Shown: piece after piece, positions 42,401 to 50,081 of the stretch
Numbering within the stretch: position 1 is the first letter of the stretch
How the letters are laid out: every line of letters begins with the position of its first letter
Source: Chamaea fasciata
Lineage: Eukaryota > Chordata > Aves > Passeriformes > Sylviidae
Direction of reading: 5' to 3'
NCBI GenBank assembly: GCA_029207755.1
Contig: JARCOQ010000016.1
Span: 8,666,501-8,730,500 of the forward strand
Length of the DNA stretch: 64,000 bases
Made by a program: the position numbers and the translations under genes
Notes under the pieces: model-generated
Told to the model about the DNA's origin: nothing
The model's input: only the letters and a program-made list of their open reading frames with translations
The model's database searches: none

Positions 42401-45400
42401 ATTATAAACCCAAGCACAGAGGATGAAATTACTTTTAGTCAAGCAGGAAGCACCAGATGAGGAAGGAGGTTTCCAGGCCAGCCTCAAAGAGCCCCAGTCC
42501 TGCAGGCACCAGGCAGCACCTTCCCAGGGAAGGATCATCTCACCAAAATTTCTGCAAGAGCTGCTGCTGTTCCCCCCCACTGACCACTGTCACTGAAAAT
42601 ACCACAAATGCCTTCAACACCTTCAAAAATCATTAATTAAAAATTCAGCATAGTTTATGAAATCTTAGGAAAGTCTGCCTACCTTAAAGCTGTTCCTCAC
42701 TAAGGAAAACGAGAGTACTTTTTTGGGGGGAAAATTGTTTTGGATGAAATGTTACATCAGTTGGAAGGCTTTGTGGGGATTTTCTGTGGTTTTTAGGCAA
42801 GCATGTTTTAAATATGCAGTTTTAAAAAAATCTGCTGAGTTCATGAACAGAGCAGTAACAAACTGGGAACAAGCTGTCCTCACTCTCACATATAGATGGC
42901 CATTAGAAGCATATGGAATATACATTTAAGCGTACCATGCTGAAAGAGATAAAACAGCATTACCCAAAATACATGTTATAATACCTTCATGAACTGCAAT
43001 CTGCTTTTGTGCCTATAAAATAAATCCAGTCTTAGTAACCCAGTATTAAATGGCATTATACTAATTACCCAGCTTCACATGTGTATGTAGTTTCTCCAAG
43101 TTGCCAGACTCACGACTCAGTATTTATTTGCTCCTTTAAAGGCAAAGATATCCATTTTTGTATTTCATGGAGATTTTCCTTACAACATAATCCATTGTCA
43201 TGAAGTGAAAGCGGATCCAAATAATCTTATAAAACTAAAAGCACTTTATCAGGCTCTTTTTGCATGACAAGCACAATTCTGAATGAGCAGTGGGGGGCTG
43301 GATTTCTAACAACTGACCAGCTACAGGAGTACCTAGAAAAGTACTTCAGCTCTGAGGAGAGAACTTCTTGTGTCCTTTTCACTGCAGGCAAAGGCAAAAT
43401 TCATCTTTTTGATACAGCAAGAAAAGTTACTGCCACCTTGCACGGAGAAAAGCTTCCCTTAAAATTAGGGACAATGCTTCCATGGTTGTGGGTAAATGCA
43501 AAGGACTTTTTATTTCATTATAAGGCAACGAATGATGAGAGAGAGTATTCAGAGCCCAACAGCACAGTGCAAAAATGATATTTTACAGGGACCACATACC
43601 AAGATTATGGTGTGCACTTTAAACACTGATTTCTAGCACTGGGGAAGGGCTCATCTATTAAAAAAACATGTTTCACTTACAGCACAGCAAAGTAGTAAGT
43701 TTACTCTGAAGGGAACTTAGGGAAATTTTGGACAAGAAAGCCTGGATTAATGCGTCCCACAGGACTACCATGGGCTGCTGGCTCTAATGCATTTCTCTGC
43801 TCCTACACGTAGCCATCAACTCGTTCATTTAGGAACTGGTTTTATTCTAAGAATCATAAAAATCTTAGAGATTTAAGAAACCTGAAGAAAAGCCTCAAGT
43901 GCTTCTTATGGAAGGGAAAATAAAAAAAAAGTGCTTTAATATCCCTTAGCTGAAGCATTTTCCCATTAAAAAGCAGGGGGGAAAAAAAAGGGGAGGGGGG
44001 GGGAACAAAACAGCAGCTCTGAAAACAGCCTGTATCCACCATATATATTATCAATTTAACAGCCTTGAATGGAAACTGCAAGTGCTTTGATAAAAATCAA
44101 TTGAAAAGCTGTCTGCCTCACTGTTGCTTCAATAAAGTGCCTCAGTAGGTTTTGCTGAAACCTTGTTTTTGTAGTCTCCTTAAACAATACTCTGTATTAA
44201 ATCACCACACTGTTTCTCCTCCAAAAACAGACACCAAGACAAGTGCTCAGACCGGCACTGTGCATTCAAACTTCCCTTCTGCAACAGGGACCAGGGGTGT
44301 AAACCTGCACCTGACCCCCAAACCCAGCCACACAGGACAACTCCATTTCTACTGTATTGTTAAAAATTAACTTTCAAGTCTCGCTGCACTTAATTCAGGT
44401 GCTGAACTTCACTCCCAGAGCTCTTTGGCTCTGGGTCAGGCAGATTTGGGGTTGCAGTTAAAAGAGAAGAGCTGAGTTCAGCAGCATCCAACAGCCCTGA
44501 CCAGAGCCTGACCAAAACTGACCTCAATGCCCCTGCCCAGCACCCTGTGAGGAGCCCATTTCACACCTCACTGCCCCAGGTCAGCCCTCTGCACCTGCAT
44601 GAGGAGGGACAGCAGCAAGATTTGGTTTGGATTCAAACAAATAAGCATTTTCCTGAAGCCTTTGCAAAGTGTCCAGAGTAAAACAAAACGGAACAAAAAA
44701 CGAAACCAGGCTTTCCTGTGTCCTCCCATGTAAGCCATATGGCCACCTTCAAATAAGCAGAATGACCAAAAAAGAGGCACCAGCACTCCACATTCTTGTA
44801 ATTCTATCAGCTTTAATCATCCAAGATGTTTTCTCTAACCTGCAGCAAGGGTATTTGTTCTAATAACCTTGAATAGAGTGGTGACACTTTAAAGATGGCT
44901 CCATTGAACAAAGAAAGATAAAACCACAATTTATGGCAGGATGGTGAATCTCAAGGCAAATTCCCACTACTGTAAATTGCAGCTTTTTTTTCCAGGCCAA
45001 TCCCTCTCCACACAGCAAACACTCTGTCAGTGCTGCTTTACTACACATCTTCCTGCTCTTCTGCTCCTCACTGGTCAGGATATTCTTCAAGATAATATTT
45101 ACGGCGGTGATTGGAAAAAATGAAACAGTTCAGTTGTAAGAACTGGGCCAGCACCCAATGCCACAAAGAATCTTGTCAACCTCGATGTACTTGGCAACCT
45201 AGGAAAACCATGGAACCCATTTCCACCCTCTAGCCTCCCACCAGCCTTCACAAAGACCTTCTGAAAAACACCTCACAAAACCTTTGGGATTCTGCTACAA
45301 AATCCTGGGTGACAGTTTTGGTTTATATGTAAAATGATGCTATAAGCTCCCTTCACAGCAACCTCCAGGTGAAAAGCAACATGGAATGAAAATTCAGGAA

Positions 45401-48400
45401 TCTCTCAGGTAAAGCTGCCTGCCTTCCACACAACAACCCCACCAAAAACTCTTCTCAGGAGAGGACTTTGTTGGAGACACAAGGACAGCTGAGTGTCAAC
45501 AGGTCAATCAAAGTATTACAGGAAAATTAGGTGAGGTTTGCAATTAGCAGCCATGGTGACGCCTTGTATTGTTTCTGCTATGTCACCACTGGGAATTAAA
45601 TAGAAGGTACCATATAAACCAGTCCAAAAATCAGGTAGGTTTCAGCCATGAAGAACCTGGCTGCCATTTCAACTGGCACTTCAGATGCAGGAGACTCTAT
45701 CCATCTCCATTACAAATCCTCTGAGCTCATCCTAGCATTACTTTCCCACATTAAGCAAAAGAGGTAACATAAAAAGCCTGCCTAGCTTCAGACATTATCC
45801 AGATAAAGAGGAGAAAAGAGAAAATCCCTTGTATTACCTCTCTCCGCTCTCCCCAAACCTTTTCTGACATCTTTTCTCTTTCAGACCTGGCATTTATCTG
45901 TAGATACTGCAGAGCCCTAATTAAATCTTCTCGTGAACCTCTGCTACTTCCTGGCAGAGAACACACATTCTTGGTGTGCTGATGGACCTACAGGATTTTC
46001 TGCACTTCTTCCTTATGGTGAGTGTTAGGCCTTGCTTGAAAACATCACAACTGTGTACAACACAATATGTTTAAACAGAAATACAAAATTATTCCATTTC
46101 TTTCAAAGAATGAAGAGAAACATAAGTGAAAATTATATTCCACAGGCTCATTGGAAAAACAAACTGTGGAAGCACTGGGCAAATAGCAGTGTCTGAGAAC
46201 AAGGCATGCTTTTGTTTTACTGCTGTCTCAGAAAGGGATAACTGGCAGCGATAGGAGAAGCAGAAAAATTTGTCTTCCAAAATAAAATCTGCAGTTATCT
46301 CTTCCCCCAGGAGTAAAAAAAAAATAAAAAACAACCCCATTCTAAAAGTGCAGCTGAATTTTGCATTAAGGGAAGCTGCACACCTAACCTTATCTGATGG
46401 AAGCAGCTCAGTGTTCAAAGCCTCAAAGCTGGCAGCCACTGCTCGTTCAGCAAGCGAAGGGATGTGAGAGCTGGAGTCAAAGAGGCAGAGAAGGCTAAAA
46501 AAGCAGATTTTACCACTCCTCCCTCCCTGCCCCCCAACAACTCTTCAGCTCCTTCAAACCACTGAGTGATGCTAAAAGAAGCTGCCAATGAAGAGAGGAG
46601 AAATTGCTGCTTTCCCTTCCCAGGCTGAGGGCAGAGGCCTGGCCCAGCAGCAGCTGTGCTGGCAGGGGTGCTCTGATGGCCAAACACAACAAAGCCACTT
46701 CACTCCACAATCACCTTTCACTTGAGCTGTTCTCATTCTCCTCCAATTCTCAGCGCTTCTCTCCCTCAGCAGAAGAAATAAACACCCCAGATGGCTGAGG
46801 ATAAACAGCAAGCTATACATATGCTCCATATAGCCTGGCAAAGAGAGCTCAGCCATGCTCAAAGCACAGCGTGAGACTCACCCATGCAAGGGCCTTTTAC
46901 CTCGACCAGGGGGTGTCCCTGCACATGGGGATGAGGAAAGGATCACAAAAGAGGTTTGAGGCCATGAGCTGATACTCTGCAAAATTTTTCTCCACTATGA
47001 TTTTCAAAGACTTCCATCATTCCATAAATCAACGTAGAATGCACAGGCTAGACCACGTATGGCTGTTTGTTACAGAATCACAGAATGGTTTGGGTTGGAA
47101 GGGACATTAAAGATCACCTCATTCCGCCCCTTCCATGGGCAAGGACACATTCTGCTGTCCCAGGTTGCTCCAAGCCCCATCCAACCTGGCCTGGAACATG
47201 TGGAGGCATGGGGCAGACACAGCTTCTGTGTGTCTGTGAGGCCTCCCCAGACTCCCAGCCCTCACAGGGAAGCATTTCTTCCCAATATTCCCCCTACTCT
47301 CTTTTCAGTTCGAAACCATCCTCCCTTTGTCCTGTCACTCCAGACCCTTGTAAACAGTCTCTCTTCATCTTTCCTGCAGGTTCCCCTCAGGTATGGGAAG
47401 GCCACAATTGGATCACCCCAAGGCCTTCTCTTTTCCAGGCTGAACAATCCCAGTTCTCCCAGCCTTCCCCTGCAGGAGACATGCTCGACTGAGCATCACC
47501 TTGGCTTTGGGACTGCCTGCCCTCCTGCACTGCAGGAACCTGAGCCAGCCTCTTCCTTCCCACCGCAATGTCAGAGATCTTAAATTTCTTCAAGGCCCAG
47601 CAGAGGAGAGCAGGAGGCACTGAGAGCCCACCCAGCTGAGATGAAAAAGTCAGAGTTGCCAAACTCTGAACAAGTGATGCCCAGGCTTTCTCCTTTCTCT
47701 TCTTAGCCCCAGCCATGGCAACCCAGACTAAAACATGAGAAAAACGTGAGAAGCCATGAAAGAACATGTGTGTGGTAAGGAGGGAGTAGCCACAGCAGCC
47801 CAGGGAGGCCTTGACTGGCCAGGCAGTGAAAGCTCGCTCAGAATGACCTGCTAATGATTGCACCAAAGCGTTCCCAAAACCACAATTCAGCCTCCAGGCT
47901 GGAAACCAAGCCCGTATTCGTGTCTCTAGACCACATCACCCCCTGTCCCCTCAAAGGGACAGGGAGGTTCCAGTACTTCGGGGAAAAGTGCATCAATGAC
48001 AGGGTGGTCTGGAAGAAGGCACTCAACTTCAGGAAAAGAACTTGGGGGATGCAACAACTTTCCTGCATCCATCTCGACGTGGAGAAACTCTCTTCTTATG
48101 GACAACAGCCTGTCCAAAGTCCCCGCTGTTCCCCAGGCCTTGTCTGCCCTCTGATCTCTCCACGACCCCCACTAACCCCAGAGTCTCCCACTGAGGCCTC
48201 CCGCACTCCCCAAAAGCAAAAGCCTTTCAGCACCTCCAGGCCCCCACCACCCCTGGAATCCCTGATCCCCAGAGACCCTCCCACACCTCCTGAAGCCCCC
48301 GACAGCCCCCAGAGCTGCCTCACCACCTCCAGATCTCCCATCAACCCGCACTGATCCCCAAAACCCCCAAACACCTCCACTAAGCCCCAGAGGCCGTCAC

Positions 48401-48649
48401 CGAGCCCAGATCTGCCCCATGGGCTCTCACAGACTCTCCACCCCCCGCTCCCACAGCCCCTCACAGCCCCCCAGAGCCCCCAGAGCCCCTCACCGACCCC
48501 CAGAACCCCCGCTGCCTCCAGCCCCGCCCGTTGGCCCAAGCCCCCGCTGTCTTCCCGGGCTCCCCCGGGCCCCTCCGCGCTCCGCAGGCCGCCGTACCGA
48601 GGCTCTGCCCCACCGGGGTGCTGAACGGGTTCCCCAGCAGAAACTCCAT
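396..48649 (-). CDS. TOM1L2: TOM1L2, target of Myb1-like 2 membrane trafficking protein (13 coding exons, 3' end outside window)
   Basis: This is an endosomal adaptor of the TOM1 family, which binds ubiquitinated cargo, TOLLIP, clathrin and myosin VI. Thirteen exons splice in frame into 446 codons. The VHS domain is at about residues 20-152 (exons 2-5, with the stretches [11 protein letters not shown] and [20 protein letters not shown]). The GAT domain is at about 215-305 (exons 7-8, with [20 protein letters not shown]). A clathrin-box-like LIDL lies at about 330-333, and an I-E-x-W-L motif, known in this family for myosin VI binding, is in the last visible exon. The start ATG has A at -3 and G at +4. 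All introns are GT-AG. Human TOM1L2 is about 507 residues, so about 61 residues lie left of position 1. TOM1 and TOM1L1 fit less well than TOM1L2 in the linker, and DRC3 as head-to-head neighbour supports TOM1L2. Recognition is from memory of the family, not a database search. Confidence 0.96.
1752..1812 (+). repeat. CR1 3'-end fragment
   Basis: A short piece matches the common avian CR1 tail: a GGTTGGACTT block, then GGTCTTTTCCAACCTTAATG and a TGACTCTGTAAT end. It is truncated on the 5' side. Confidence 0.65.
2690..3001 (+). repeat. CR1 LINE fragment, 5'-truncated
   Basis: It carries in order the CR1 3' UTR blocks: AGTGACAGGACAAGGGG, GGCTTCAAGCTGAAAGAGG, GAGAAGCTGTG, CCCATCCCTGGAGATGTTCC and GGTGTCCCTGCCCACGGCAG, then a tandem TTTTATGA tail. 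It is antisense to the TOM1L2 transcript. Confidence 0.92.
11190..11265 (-). CDS. TOM1L2: TOM1L2 coding exon 12
   Basis: It encodes (N)[18 protein letters not shown], then RKQNTGG. The acceptor is TCTTGCAG and the donor GGG|GTAGGT. A CR1 copy ends only about 60 bases upstream of the acceptor. A shift of the donor by a base or two inside the G run would break the frame to exon 13. Confidence 0.9.
11266..13515 (-). other. TOM1L2: TOM1L2 intron 11
   Basis: Apart from the CR1 copy at its 3' end (11,325-11,722), I see no recognisable gene or repeat. Confidence 0.75.
11325..11722 (-). repeat. CR1 LINE fragment
   Basis: The plus strand reads as reverse-complement CR1: an ATCATGGAATCATAGG tail, GGTTGGAAGG, CATGGGCAGGGACACCTTCC, GGGATGGGGCAGCCACAGCT, then TTGTCCTGTCACTCCAGACC further in. 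It is about 400 bases long, in the same orientation as TOM1L2, and ends about 60 bases before exon 12. Confidence 0.93.
13516..13633 (-). CDS. TOM1L2: TOM1L2 coding exon 11
   Basis: It encodes (D)[19 protein letters not shown], then [19 protein letters not shown]. The acceptor is GGTTGCAG and the donor AA|GTAAGT. The phase-2 end pairs with C from exon 12 to give Asn, where I recall Thr in the mammalian protein. Confidence 0.93.
14423..14546 (-). CDS. TOM1L2: TOM1L2 coding exon 10 (clathrin-box-like segment)
   Basis: It encodes [20 protein letters not shown], then [20 protein letters not shown] and L. The acceptor is TTGCCAG and the donor CTTG|GTGAGT. The LIDL core resembles a clathrin box. 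Confidence 0.95.
14865..15125 (+). repeat. Old, diverged CR1 fragment
   Basis: Degraded matches to internal CR1 3' blocks occur in order: AGAACTCTTCAGCTTGGAAA, an AATTATGAATGACATGAAGA block, and TGTGGAACTTATTGCTTAAG before a GGACACTGTGAA end. It is far more diverged than the other copies and lies in TOM1L2 intron 9. Confidence 0.7.
15364..15412 (-). CDS. TOM1L2: TOM1L2 coding exon 9 (short)
   Basis: This 49-base exon encodes (R)[16 protein letters not shown]. The acceptor is CTAAACAG and the donor GGA|GTAAGT. It joins exons 8 and 10 in frame. A donor with A before GT, but with GTAAGT after it, is acceptable. Confidence 0.93.
15413..17996 (-). other. TOM1L2: TOM1L2 intron 8
   Basis: It contains one clear CR1 piece (16,120-16,256) and an A run at 17,774-17,790. 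Nothing else is recognisable. Confidence 0.75.
16120..16256 (+). repeat. CR1 3'-end fragment
   Basis: It contains TTCAAGGCCAGGCTGGATGG, CCTGGTCTAGTGGAAGGTGT and CCCTTCCAACCCAAACCATT, then a TCTGTGATTCTATGA tail. This is a typical avian CR1 3' terminus. Confidence 0.93.
17997..18130 (-). CDS. TOM1L2: TOM1L2 coding exon 8 (GAT domain)
   Basis: It encodes [20 protein letters not shown], then [20 protein letters not shown] and LRYE. The acceptor is CTCCTAG and the donor AAG|GTGGGG. It ends in phase 2, and the split Arg is completed by exon 9. Confidence 0.95.
18131..20772 (-). other. TOM1L2: TOM1L2 intron 7
   Basis: About 2.6 kb of unique-looking intron sequence. I see no exon, repeat or RNA gene. 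Confidence 0.7.
20773..20889 (-). CDS. TOM1L2: TOM1L2 coding exon 7 (GAT domain start)
   Basis: It encodes [20 protein letters not shown], then [19 protein letters not shown] (39 codons). The acceptor is AATTTAG and the donor CAG|GTAAGT. It is the first helix region of the GAT three-helix bundle. Confidence 0.95.
21569..21727 (-). CDS. TOM1L2: TOM1L2 coding exon 6 (Ser/Pro-rich linker)
   Basis: It encodes [18 protein letters not shown], a Ser-rich run ([10 protein letters not shown]), then [16 protein letters not shown]. The exon has 53 codons, acceptor ATGTGGCAG and donor CAG|GTATTG. It is the low-complexity linker between VHS and GAT. Confidence 0.94.
22664..22798 (-). CDS. TOM1L2: TOM1L2 coding exon 5 (VHS end and linker)
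   Basis: It encodes [19 protein letters not shown], then [20 protein letters not shown] and IHTPQR (45 codons). The acceptor is TTTTCCAG and the donor AGG|GTAAGC. Confidence 0.95.
24648..24818 (+). repeat. Candidate ancient amniote interspersed repeat
   Basis: A stretch with AGACAATCCCTGTCCTAGAC, then AGCTTACAATCC and, about 60 bases on, GGAGACTGCCCATTGTCC, resembles the cargo of very old dispersed repeats shared by amniotes. The family cannot be named from memory with confidence. Confidence 0.35.
26560..26610 (+). repeat. Possible MIR/CORE-SINE-like trace
   Basis: The order CCCATTTTCCAGTCAGGGAA, then ACAGACACAGAAAGGCAAG recalls the core of very old tRNA-derived SINEs (a gradient of 'cattttacag...gaaactgaggcac' type). 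It is short and diverged. Confidence 0.3.
26970..27119 (-). CDS. TOM1L2: TOM1L2 coding exon 4 (VHS core)
   Basis: Fifty codons run from [13 protein letters not shown] to QDKVLALIQ. The acceptor is TGTAG (27120) and the donor CAG|GTACAC. It holds the central VHS helices. Confidence 0.96.
27120..28717 (-). other. TOM1L2: TOM1L2 intron 3
   Basis: Unique-looking intron. An open frame of 148 codons on the plus strand (27,531-27,977) has no recognisable homology and is treated as chance. Confidence 0.7.
28718..28796 (-). CDS. TOM1L2: TOM1L2 coding exon 3 (VHS)
   Basis: It encodes [15 protein letters not shown], then [12 protein letters not shown]. The acceptor is CCGTCAG and the donor ACG|GTGAGT. 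This is a strongly conserved VHS core segment. It ends in phase 0. Confidence 0.95.
29262..29440 (-). repeat. CR1 LINE fragment
   Basis: Reverse-complement CR1 blocks are present: TTGCCTGGGCAGCCTGACCC, AGTGCCTGACCACCCTTTCA, TGAAGAATTTTTTCCTAATA and CATTTCCTCTTGTCCTGA. The 3' tail is missing. It lies in TOM1L2 intron 2, in sense with the gene. Confidence 0.85.
29620..29704 (-). CDS. TOM1L2: TOM1L2 coding exon 2 (VHS domain start)
   Basis: The acceptor TTTACAG precedes AAAAGG and the donor is G|GTATGT at 29619. It encodes [13 protein letters not shown], then [15 protein letters not shown], the first VHS helices. It enters in phase 1 and leaves in phase 2, which fits both neighbours. Confidence 0.95.
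40150..40163 (+). promoter_or_regulatory. X-box-like (RFX) motif in TOM1L2 intron 1
   Basis: GTTGCCATAACAAC differs from the palindromic RFX site GTTGCCATGGCAAC at two positions and fits RYYNYY-N2-RRNRAC. It is about 9 kb from the DRC3 promoter, so a role is speculative. Confidence 0.3.
43975..44005 (+). repeat. Homopurine G/A tract
   Basis: Runs of G6, A8, G4, A and G9 follow one another without a pyrimidine for about 31 bases. Confidence 0.8.
47072..47480 (-). repeat. CR1 LINE fragment
   Basis: The plus strand reads ACAGAATCACAGAATGGTTT, GGGTTGGAAGGGACATTAAA, CCAAGCCCCATCCAACCTGG, TTTGTCCTGTCACTCCAGAC and GGCTGAACAATCCCAGTTCT: reverse-complement CR1, about 410 bases, in TOM1L2 intron 1 about 1.2 kb from the promoter. 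Confidence 0.95.
48150..48560 (-). other. Strongly C-rich (+) / G-rich (-) block with G-quadruplex potential
   Basis: The plus strand is dominated by CCCC/CCCCC runs separated by short spacers. On the TOM1L2 transcript strand the same DNA is G-rich, with several sets of four or more G runs and loops of 7 bases or fewer (for example 48,440-48,510). It begins just downstream of TOM1L2 exon 1, where positive GC skew favours R-loops. Confidence 0.7.
48598..48649 (-). CDS. TOM1L2: TOM1L2 coding exon 1
   Basis: It encodes [17 protein letters not shown] plus one base (17 codons + 1). The donor is G|GTACGG at 48597. This N-terminal peptide is typical of TOM1L2 and precedes the VHS domain. The 5' UTR continues toward about 48,720, but its start cannot be seen. 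Confidence 0.95.
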
Positions 48650-48769
48650 CTTGGGATGACAACAAACAGCGGCCCAGCGCCCGCCCCTCCCGCACCGCGC
48701 CCTGATCGACAGCGGCGCGCACCAACCGCAGCGCGCTCTCACAGGTGGATCCCCCCCTCCCTGCTCTCG

Positions 48770-48774
48770 ATTGG
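48770..48774 (-). promoter_or_regulatory. ATTGG (inverted CCAAT) box
   Basis: ATTGG on the plus strand, CCAAT toward TOM1L2, in the context CGATTGGATAG. It is about 120 bases upstream of the TOM1L2 ATG and is a candidate NF-Y site. Confidence 0.5.
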
Positions 48775-48800
48775 ATAGCTGCTGGACGCGCGGCAAAAGC

Positions 48801-48805
48801 ATTGG
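48801..48805 (-). promoter_or_regulatory. ATTGG (inverted CCAAT) box
   Basis: ATTGGTGAAA context, 31 bases (about three helical turns) from the previous box. Candidate NF-Y site. Confidence 0.5.
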
Positions 48806-48917
48806 TGAAAGAGCGTGTCCATCACTGTCAAGCGAGGGGCCCGCCCCCGCCGTGGGCCCGGCTCTTTCCCAGCCCTCCCTGGGATGGACGGCGGGGACAC
48901 TGCGGCCGCCATTCTCC

Positions 48918-48922
48918 ATTGG
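48918..48922 (-). promoter_or_regulatory. ATTGG (inverted CCAAT) box
   Basis: CCATTGGGC context in the middle of the island. Candidate NF-Y site. Confidence 0.4.
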
Positions 48923-49042
48923 GCAAAAACCGGAACGATCTGTAATATTATTGCGCAAAGGGAACGTCAATCATCCGAGCCCGCTCCGCCCCTAGGGCAC
49001 GGTCCTGGTGCTGGTTGGCTGACACGGATTTCTAGCGCTCTG

Positions 49043-49047
49043 ATTGG
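49043..49047 (-). promoter_or_regulatory. ATTGG (inverted CCAAT) box
   Basis: CTGATTGGTAG context, close to the strong NF-Y consensus, about 50 bases before the CACGTG element on the DRC3 side. Confidence 0.5.
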
Positions 49048-49092
49048 TAGCTGCCCTCCCCACCCACTCCACGCCCGTTGGCGGCTAAGTAG

Positions 49093-49102
49093 GTCACGTG
49101 AT
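49093..49102. promoter_or_regulatory. CLEAR-type E-box (GTCACGTGAT)
   Basis: GTCACGTGAT matches the USF/MITF/TFEB class of E-box and the CLEAR element except for its last base. Its last three bases overlap the X-box-like site. Binding is inferred, not shown. Confidence 0.5.
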
Positions 49103-49114
49103 GCCCTTAGCAAC
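49100..49114 (+). promoter_or_regulatory. RFX X-box-like site at the DRC3 promoter
   Basis: GATGCC-CTT-AGCAAC fits RYYNYY-N3-RRNRAC with one mismatch. RFX factors drive motile-cilium genes, and DRC3 is one. The half site AGCAAC is perfect; the left half is weak. Confidence 0.45.
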
Positions 49115-49129
49115 GCACTCGGGCTTCCT

Positions 49130-49207
49130 TAGCGACGGGCGCTGAGGCGCGGGTGGGAACCGGGAACCGGGAACCGGGAACCGACCCAGACCCCAGGGGA
49201 GCTGCGG
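49130..49207 (+). other. DRC3: Predicted DRC3 5' UTR exon
   Basis: A good donor, CTGCGG|GTGAGA, ends at 49,207. The coding exon has its own acceptor at 50,063-50,064, so an upstream noncoding exon is needed. The left border (start site) is only a guess. Confidence 0.5.
49155..49182 (+). repeat. GGGAACC tandem repeat (4 units)
   Basis: Four perfect 7-base units lie in or next to the predicted DRC3 5' UTR exon. Confidence 0.9.
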
Positions 49208-49332
49208 GTGAGAGGCCTGATGGGCCGGGATCTGGGGATCTGGGCCTCGGAGGGTCCTGAGAGCGACCCCTCCCACCCACCGGGCAGGGGTGGTTGTAAC
49301 CGGCATTGACCGAAGAGACGCTGGACAAGCGC

Positions 49333-49472
49333 GCATCCCTGGGAGTGTTCAAGGCCAGGTTGGACGGGGCTTGGAGCAACCTGGGATAGTGGAAGGTGTC
49401 CCTGCCCGTGGCAGGGGTGGTACAAGATGGTCTTTAATGTCCCTCCCAACCCAAACCATTCTGTGATCGTAC
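49333..49472 (+). repeat. CR1 3'-end fragment
   Basis: It contains TTCAAGGCCAGGTTGGACGG, CCTGGGATAGTGGAAGGTGT and CCCAACCCAAACCATTCTGT. It lies in the DRC3 5' UTR intron, sense orientation, about 130 bases after the donor. Confidence 0.93.
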
Positions 49473-49770
49473 AAGAAAGAGAGAGAGGAAGGTCAAGGAT
49501 GGATAAATCCAGAGCCTGCTGCTCCTCGGTCTGTACTGCACACTGCCACAGAGAGGTTTGGTTTGTTAATGAAATGCCATAATGAGAACAGAACTCTCTA
49601 AACTCTGACATTTATCATTGCTGTCCTATGCAAAAATAAATCAGAACTTACTCTGTAATTATAAACATCTTACACAAGCAAAAGTCTGAAGATTCAAGTC
49701 CTTCACAGCAATTCATTAACTCTGCACAGTTCGAAAAAGACCAATAGTCTCATTGCCTCCAGGGCAACAT

Positions 49771-50011
49771 TAGGGATATTAAAATTTCCATAAAAAATTT
49801 CTTCACTGAAAGGGTTGTCAAGCATTGGAACAGGCTGACAAGAGAAGCTGTGGATTCCCCATCCCTGGAAGTGTCCAAGACCAGGTTGGATGGGGCTTGG
49901 AGCACCCTGGGGCAGTTGAAGTTTTCCCTGCCCGTGGCAGAGAGTGAAATGAGATGATCTTTAAGGTTCCTTCCGACCCAAACCATTCCAGGATTCTGCG
50001 ATTCTACGACT
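49771..50011 (+). repeat. CR1 3'-end fragment
   Basis: It contains AAAATTTCTTCACTGAAAGG, GAGAAGCTGTGGATTCCCCA, CCAGGTTGGATGGGGCTTGG and CCGACCCAAACCATTCCAGG, with a GATTCTGCGATTCTACGA tail. It ends 53 bases before the acceptor of the first coding exon. Confidence 0.93.
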
Positions 50012-50081
50012 AGAAAGAGTAGCCAGGCAATGATTTAATTTATTTTTCTTTTCTGTCCTTTAAGGTTGATTCCGTCTCACA

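Larger units (their letters stand above)
29705..48597 (-). other. TOM1L2: TOM1L2 intron 1, 18.9 kb
   Basis: The largest intron spans from the promoter to exon 2. It holds one clear CR1 copy (47,072-47,480), a poly-A run near 41,128, a poly-T run near 41,218, a homopurine tract at 43,975-44,005 and a C-rich block at 48,150-48,560. I searched both strands for nested genes. Open frames of up to 172 codons (38,465-38,983) show no known domain, splice support or codon pattern. Most of it is featureless as far as can be seen by eye. Confidence 0.75.
48600..49207. promoter_or_regulatory. Bidirectional CpG-island promoter of TOM1L2 and DRC3
   Basis: CpG-dense sequence lies between the TOM1L2 start codon (48,649, minus) and the predicted DRC3 5' UTR exon (ending 49,207, plus). 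It contains four ATTGG boxes, a C-rich GC-box region near 48,838-48,850 (CCCGCCCCCGCC), an ACGTCA half-CRE at 48,964 and a CACGTG element at 49,095. I see no TATA box. Start sites cannot be fixed from sequence. Confidence 0.8.

Noticed and set aside
47059..47583. 174- and 141-codon open frames
   Set aside because: They are reverse-strand readings of a CR1 fragment, not protein genes. The same applies to frames at 11,246-11,609.
47854..48354. 166-codon plus-strand open frame
   Set aside because: It is Pro/Ser-rich output of the C-run block with no domain or splice signals, and it lies antisense in TOM1L2 intron 1.
396..48649. TOM1 or TOM1L1 instead of TOM1L2
   Set aside because: The linker peptides ([20 protein letters not shown]), the total length and the DRC3 neighbour all favour TOM1L2.
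48096..48725. 209-codon minus-strand open frame over TOM1L2 exon 1
   Set aside because: It is an effect of the G-rich, stop-poor composition. The real exon uses another frame from 48,649, and the translation is low-complexity Gly.
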